This document shows positions 6,691 through 8,999 of a stretch of DNA of 8,999 bases, piece after piece; the first letter of the stretch is position 1; the number at the start of each line of letters is the position of its first letter. The DNA is taken from positions 1 through 8,999 of the forward strand of contig JAZUJX010000004.1 of assembly GCA_045642965.1 (NCBI GenBank), read 5' to 3'. The position numbers and the translations under genes were made by a program. The DNA comes from Equadaptatus sp045642965. Lineage in GTDB: Bacteria; Synergistota; Synergistia; Synergistales; Synergistaceae. Below the pieces are notes generated by a model, which saw only the letters and a program-made list of their open reading frames with translations, searched no databases and was not told the DNA's origin.

Positions 6691-6750
6691 GTGCTTTAAT
6701 GTGCTAAAGTGCTATCTTGATTGAACCCCTCGCGCGGATTATAATAGCAC
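6691..6750. promoter_or_regulatory. Candidate operator cluster of GTGCT half-sites
   Basis: GTGCT occurs three times in direct orientation (6691-6695, 6701-6705, 6709-6713) and once inverted as AGCAC (6746-6750). The third copy and the inverted copy extend to a perfect 7-bp inverted repeat, GTGCTAT (6709-6715) and ATAGCAC (6744-6750), that brackets the plus-strand promoter and overlaps the end of its -10. The direct copies lie just upstream of the -35 region on both strands. This layout suits a regulator acting on both transcripts, but the protein and the true motif are unknown; a histidine-responsive repressor is only an inference. Confidence 0.45.
6717..6745 (+). promoter_or_regulatory. Sigma-70-type promoter for the HAD phosphatase and hisC
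   Basis: TTGATT (6717-6722), a 17-nt spacer and TATAAT (6740-6745) form a near-consensus housekeeping promoter. Transcription should start near 6752, leaving a leader of about 38 nt to the TTG at 6790. The -10 is a perfect match and the -35 matches TTGACA at four of six positions. Confidence 0.8.
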
Positions 6751-6774
6751 AGTCAGCAGAGATTTGCAATTATC

Positions 6775-6780
6775 GGAGGT
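6775..6780 (+). promoter_or_regulatory. Ribosome-binding site that points to a TTG start
   Basis: GGAGGT directly abuts the ATG at 6781 with no spacer, which is too close for normal initiation. The in-frame TTG at 6790 is nine bases downstream, in the usual range. The site therefore favours TTG as start codon. Confidence 0.6.
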
Positions 6781-6789
6781 ATGACAGAC

Positions 6790-7581
6790 TTGAAAACCGG
6801 CAGCGGAAAAAAAATCGACGCCGTTATATTCGACGTTGACGGTGTTCTTCTTGACGTCAGCCGCTCCTTTTCGGAAGTGATACGCCGCTCAATACTGGAC
6901 GGCTTTGTCCGTTTCTGCGGCGGGGAAGCGGATTCTGAAGGCTATACGACGGAGCATGATAAAATAATGAAACGGCACGGCGCATTCAACGACGAGTATG
7001 ACCTTGCCTGGTCGCTGCTTTCGATGACTGCCGCCGCAGGCGGAAAAAAACTGTCGCTGGCTTTTCCGTCGCCCGAAAAACTTGCGGCGGAGCTTGAAAG
7101 CTTTTCCGGCAGCGTAACAGAATGGACGCTTGAAAGATACGGGGCTCTGATACCTTACAAAGAGTTCCGCAAATATTGCGACGATTTGTATCTTGGCACA
7201 AAGAACAGCAAAGGTCTTCATCTGCTTGAAACTCCGCAGATTCACGCAAAATGGAACGAACTGCCGCTGCCCGCAGGGATTTACACCGGCAGAAACTCTG
7301 CAGAGCTTGCCTGTGCCTACGAAAGTCTCGGCTGGGAGCCGCTTCCGAAGGAAAACGTTGTCAGCAGGGAAACCGGCGTCTGCAAACCGTCGCCTGAAGG
7401 GCTTGAAATACTCTGCAAGCGTTTCGGCGCTGAAAATCCGCTGTACATCGGTGATACGGCGAGCGACTTTAGGGCATTCAAAGCGTTCGGCAAAGGTGTG
7501 TTCGCGGCGATAGGCACTCTGCTGCCCGAAGCCGAAAACAGCTTTGCGGACTGTGACGAAGCTTTGGAAAAAATGCTTTAA
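6790..7581 (+). CDS. HAD-superfamily (subfamily IA) phosphatase, candidate histidinol-phosphate phosphatase
   Basis: The protein has 263 residues from the TTG at 6790, or 266 from the ATG at 6781 (numbering below uses the latter). All HAD motifs are visible: motif I DVDGVLLD (18-25; nucleophile D18, acid/base D20), motif II Thr169 in GIYTGRN, motif III Lys202 in CKPSPEG, and motif IV GDTASD (224-229; D225, D229). The stretch after motif I (VSRSFSEVIRRSI) and the later GAFNDEYDLAWSLL (67-80), in a helical cap, resemble the HAD-IA group modelled as TIGR01548, whose substrate is not firmly assigned. The gene lies 17 nt before hisC and is divergent from a his operon that encodes no histidinol phosphatase (no HisN/HisB-N/PHP type in the window), so step 8 of the pathway is the most economical role. 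This is inference from context; a phosphoglycolate-type or other small-phosphate phosphatase is possible. Confidence 0.85.
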   Translation: MKTGSGKKIDAVIFDVDGVLLDVSRSFSEVIRRSILDGFVRFCGGEADSEGYTTEHDKIMKRHGAFNDEYDLAWSLLSMTAAAGGKKLSLAFPSPEKLAAELESFSGSVTEWTLERYGALIPYKEFRKYCDDLYLGTKNSKGLHLLETPQIHAKWNELPLPAGIYTGRNSAELACAYESLGWEPLPKENVVSRETGVCKPSPEGLEILCKRFGAENPLYIGDTASDFRAFKAFGKGVFAAIGTLLPEAENSFADCDEALEKML

Positions 7582-7598
7582 CAAAGGTGGTAATAAAA

Positions 7599-8675
7599 AT
7601 GGATAAAAAAAATCTTGAAAAACTGGTGCGCCCGTGCGTAATGCCGCTGCAGCCCTACAATCCGGGCAAGGTTCCCGAAGCACGCGTGCGCATAATGGCA
7701 AACGAAAACAACCTCGGCGTCAGCGACTCAGCGCTGAGGGCAATGACAAGAGCAATACTCTCCGCCAACCGCTATCCGGACATCAGCTGCGCCGAACTGC
7801 GCGAAAAAATCGCGCAAAAAAACGGACTGAAGCCTGAGCAGATAATATGCGGCAACGGGCTTGACGGGGTTTTCACAATGATAGGAAGGGCATTCCTGAA
7901 TCCGGGCGACGAAGTGATATGCGGCGACTTCACCTTCTCGGTCTACAAAAGCATTGCCGACATAATGGACGCAAAAGCCGTTGAAGTGCCTGTGACGGAT
8001 GAATTTGCCCTCGATATTGACGGATTTATATCGGCTGTTACGCCGAAAACAAAACTGATATGCCTCTGCAATCCCAACAATCCCACGGGCAGCTTTGCCG
8101 CTTCCTCCGAAGTGCGCCGGCTGATTGAAGCTGCGCCGCAGGACGTTCTGGTAATAGCTGACGAAGCCTACATGGAATTTACGCCTGACAATGACAGCGT
8201 ACTGCCAATGCTTGCGGAATATCCCAATCTCATGGTATGCCGCACCTTCTCGAAGCTCTACGGGCTTGCAGGGCTTCGCGTAGGCTGGGCAGCTGCGGAT
8301 CCCGACGTCATTGCGCAGCTTTACAAAGTGCGTGAGCCGTACTGCCTCAGCGCTGTTGCACAGGCGGCAGCCCTCTCAGTTTTGGACGACGACGAATACG
8401 TGGCGGACACGAAAACGCTTATTGCTGCTGAACGCGTGCGATTTGCGGACTTTTTTGACGCGCACGGCATAAAATATTATCCGACGGCAGCAAATTTCTG
8501 CCTTGTCAGCTTCGGAAACAGAACGGAAGAAATTTTTGACAAGCTTTTTGCAGACGGCATACTTACGCGCCTGATGTCATACAAAGGAGAAAAATACATC
8601 CGCTTCTCAATCGGCGAAATGGAAGAAAACATCTTTGTACTGGAAGAACTGGAGAAGATAATCGCGAGTAAGTAA
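7599..8675 (+). CDS. hisC: Histidinol-phosphate aminotransferase HisC
   Basis: This PLP-dependent class I/II aminotransferase converts imidazole acetol phosphate and glutamate to histidinol phosphate and 2-oxoglutarate. The start is the ATG at 7599 (358 residues; family about 350-370), with AAGGTGG seven nt upstream. An in-frame GTG at 7587 lies inside that ribosome-binding site and is rejected. Features from the N-terminus are PYNPGK (19-24), MANENNLG (33-40), NRYPD (57-61), GNGLDGVF (85-92) for cofactor phosphate, CNPNNPTG (157-164), ADEAYMEF with Asp188, the Schiff-base lysine K219 in RTFSKLYGLAGLRVGW, Arg227 in the same block, and a C-terminal YIRFSIGEMEEN substrate-binding segment. The usual GSDE of HisC is GNGLD here. 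Related aromatic or cobalamin-pathway aminotransferases look similar, but the his context supports HisC. It is cotranscribed with the upstream HAD gene. Confidence 0.92.
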   Translation: MDKKNLEKLVRPCVMPLQPYNPGKVPEARVRIMANENNLGVSDSALRAMTRAILSANRYPDISCAELREKIAQKNGLKPEQIICGNGLDGVFTMIGRAFLNPGDEVICGDFTFSVYKSIADIMDAKAVEVPVTDEFALDIDGFISAVTPKTKLICLCNPNNPTGSFAASSEVRRLIEAAPQDVLVIADEAYMEFTPDNDSVLPMLAEYPNLMVCRTFSKLYGLAGLRVGWAAADPDVIAQLYKVREPYCLSAVAQAAALSVLDDDEYVADTKTLIAAERVRFADFFDAHGIKYYPTAANFCLVSFGNRTEEIFDKLFADGILTRLMSYKGEKYIRFSIGEMEENIFVLEELEKIIASK

Positions 8676-8713
8676 ACGTACCGGAAGAATACAGGTTAAG
8701 GACAGGGTCTCTT

Positions 8714-8999
8714 ATGGAATACAGAAAGCTTACAAACGAAAATATTGCCGCGGTGTGCGGACAGCTTTGCGGCGATTTAGCGGCTCTCGGTTTCAAACAG
8801 AAAACTGCTGCCGCCTGGCAGAGTTCTGCGGAAAGCATAATGCGCAGCTACCTGAAACGCTTCGGCGGAGAAATAGAATTTGCATACAGCACGGCAAGGC
8901 ATCTCGGCAGGGTAAAAGCGTCCCTGTATTTCCGCTGCGCAAGCTTTAACCCGCTGCAGGAGACAGAGAATGCCTTATCAGGACTCAGCAGGCTGCTGA
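8714..8999 (+). CDS. Unrecognised protein, N-terminal 95 residues, cut by the window end
   Basis: A frame opening with ATG at 8714 stays open to the last base, 38 nt after hisC. AGGG lies six nt before the ATG, and there is no terminator between it and hisC, so cotranscription is possible. The visible sequence begins MEYRKLTNENIAAVCGQLCG and has no signal peptide or membrane segment. It mixes Ala/Leu-rich helical stretches with basic residues, for example ESIMRSYLKRFGGEIEFAY and RHLGRVKASLYFRCASFNPL. I do not recognise a family or a catalytic motif. Codon use is like that of the neighbouring genes, with no stop in 95 codons. Confidence 0.65.
   Translation, partial: MEYRKLTNENIAAVCGQLCGDLAALGFKQKTAAAWQSSAESIMRSYLKRFGGEIEFAYSTARHLGRVKASLYFRCASFNPLQETENALSGLSRLL

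Noticed and set aside
6738..6743. A second minus-strand TATAAT that could drive the his operon from further upstream
   Set aside because: It arises because TATTATAATA is nearly symmetric; no acceptable -35 lies 16-18 nt upstream on that strand.
6620..6780. A T-box, his leader-peptide attenuator or riboswitch upstream of hisZ
   Set aside because: There is no run of His codons, no T-box sequence and no terminator hairpin, and the predicted leader is only about 30 nt.
6889..7701. A 270-codon open frame on the minus strand opposite the HAD gene
   Set aside because: It is antisense to a protein with all HAD motifs, crosses the start of hisC, is rich in Phe/Arg/Cys as expected of a shadow frame, and shows no domain.

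Overview
The window is ordinary, gene-dense bacterial chromosome of intermediate GC. Most of it is a histidine biosynthesis locus. Three traits suggest an anaerobic bacterium of the Synergistota or a Clostridia/Negativicutes-like Firmicute: a short-form HisG paired with HisZ, a fused HisIE, and a single-function HisB. This taxonomic guess rests on gene architecture only and is low confidence. No mobile element, CRISPR array, rRNA or tRNA was seen.

Layout. Bases 1-759 (+) are the C-terminal part of a CBS/CorC-HlyC protein, closed by a hairpin terminator that starts inside its last codons. Bases 796-1416 (+) encode a small YitT-type membrane protein. This gene converges on the his operon, and one hairpin at 1438-1465 can stop transcription from both sides. 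Bases 1483-6619 (-) are a seven-gene operon read as hisZ-hisG-hisB-hisA-hisIE-hisH-hisF. Every junction overlaps or is separated by one base (TAATG, TGA-A-ATG, GTGA, TAA-G-ATG, a 13-nt overlap, TAATG), so translational coupling is likely. Bases 6620-6789 form a compact divergent control region with a promoter on each strand and a cluster of GTGCT half-sites between them. Bases 6790-7581 (+) encode a HAD-family phosphatase, followed directly by hisC at 7599-8675 (+). A last, unrecognised gene begins at 8714 and runs off the window.

How the genes work together. HisG with HisZ makes phosphoribosyl-ATP, HisIE hydrolyses it and opens the ring, HisA isomerises the product, HisH/HisF form imidazoleglycerol phosphate and AICAR, HisB dehydrates it, and HisC transaminates the result to histidinol phosphate. 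The two steps with no classical gene here are histidinol-phosphate phosphatase and HisD. The HAD protein beside hisC is a good candidate for the phosphatase. HisD must lie elsewhere. The locus is therefore a divergent his regulon sharing one control region of roughly 130 bp. The predicted his leader is only about 30 nt, too short for a T-box or attenuator, so control is probably by a DNA-binding regulator plus HisG/HisZ feedback inhibition.
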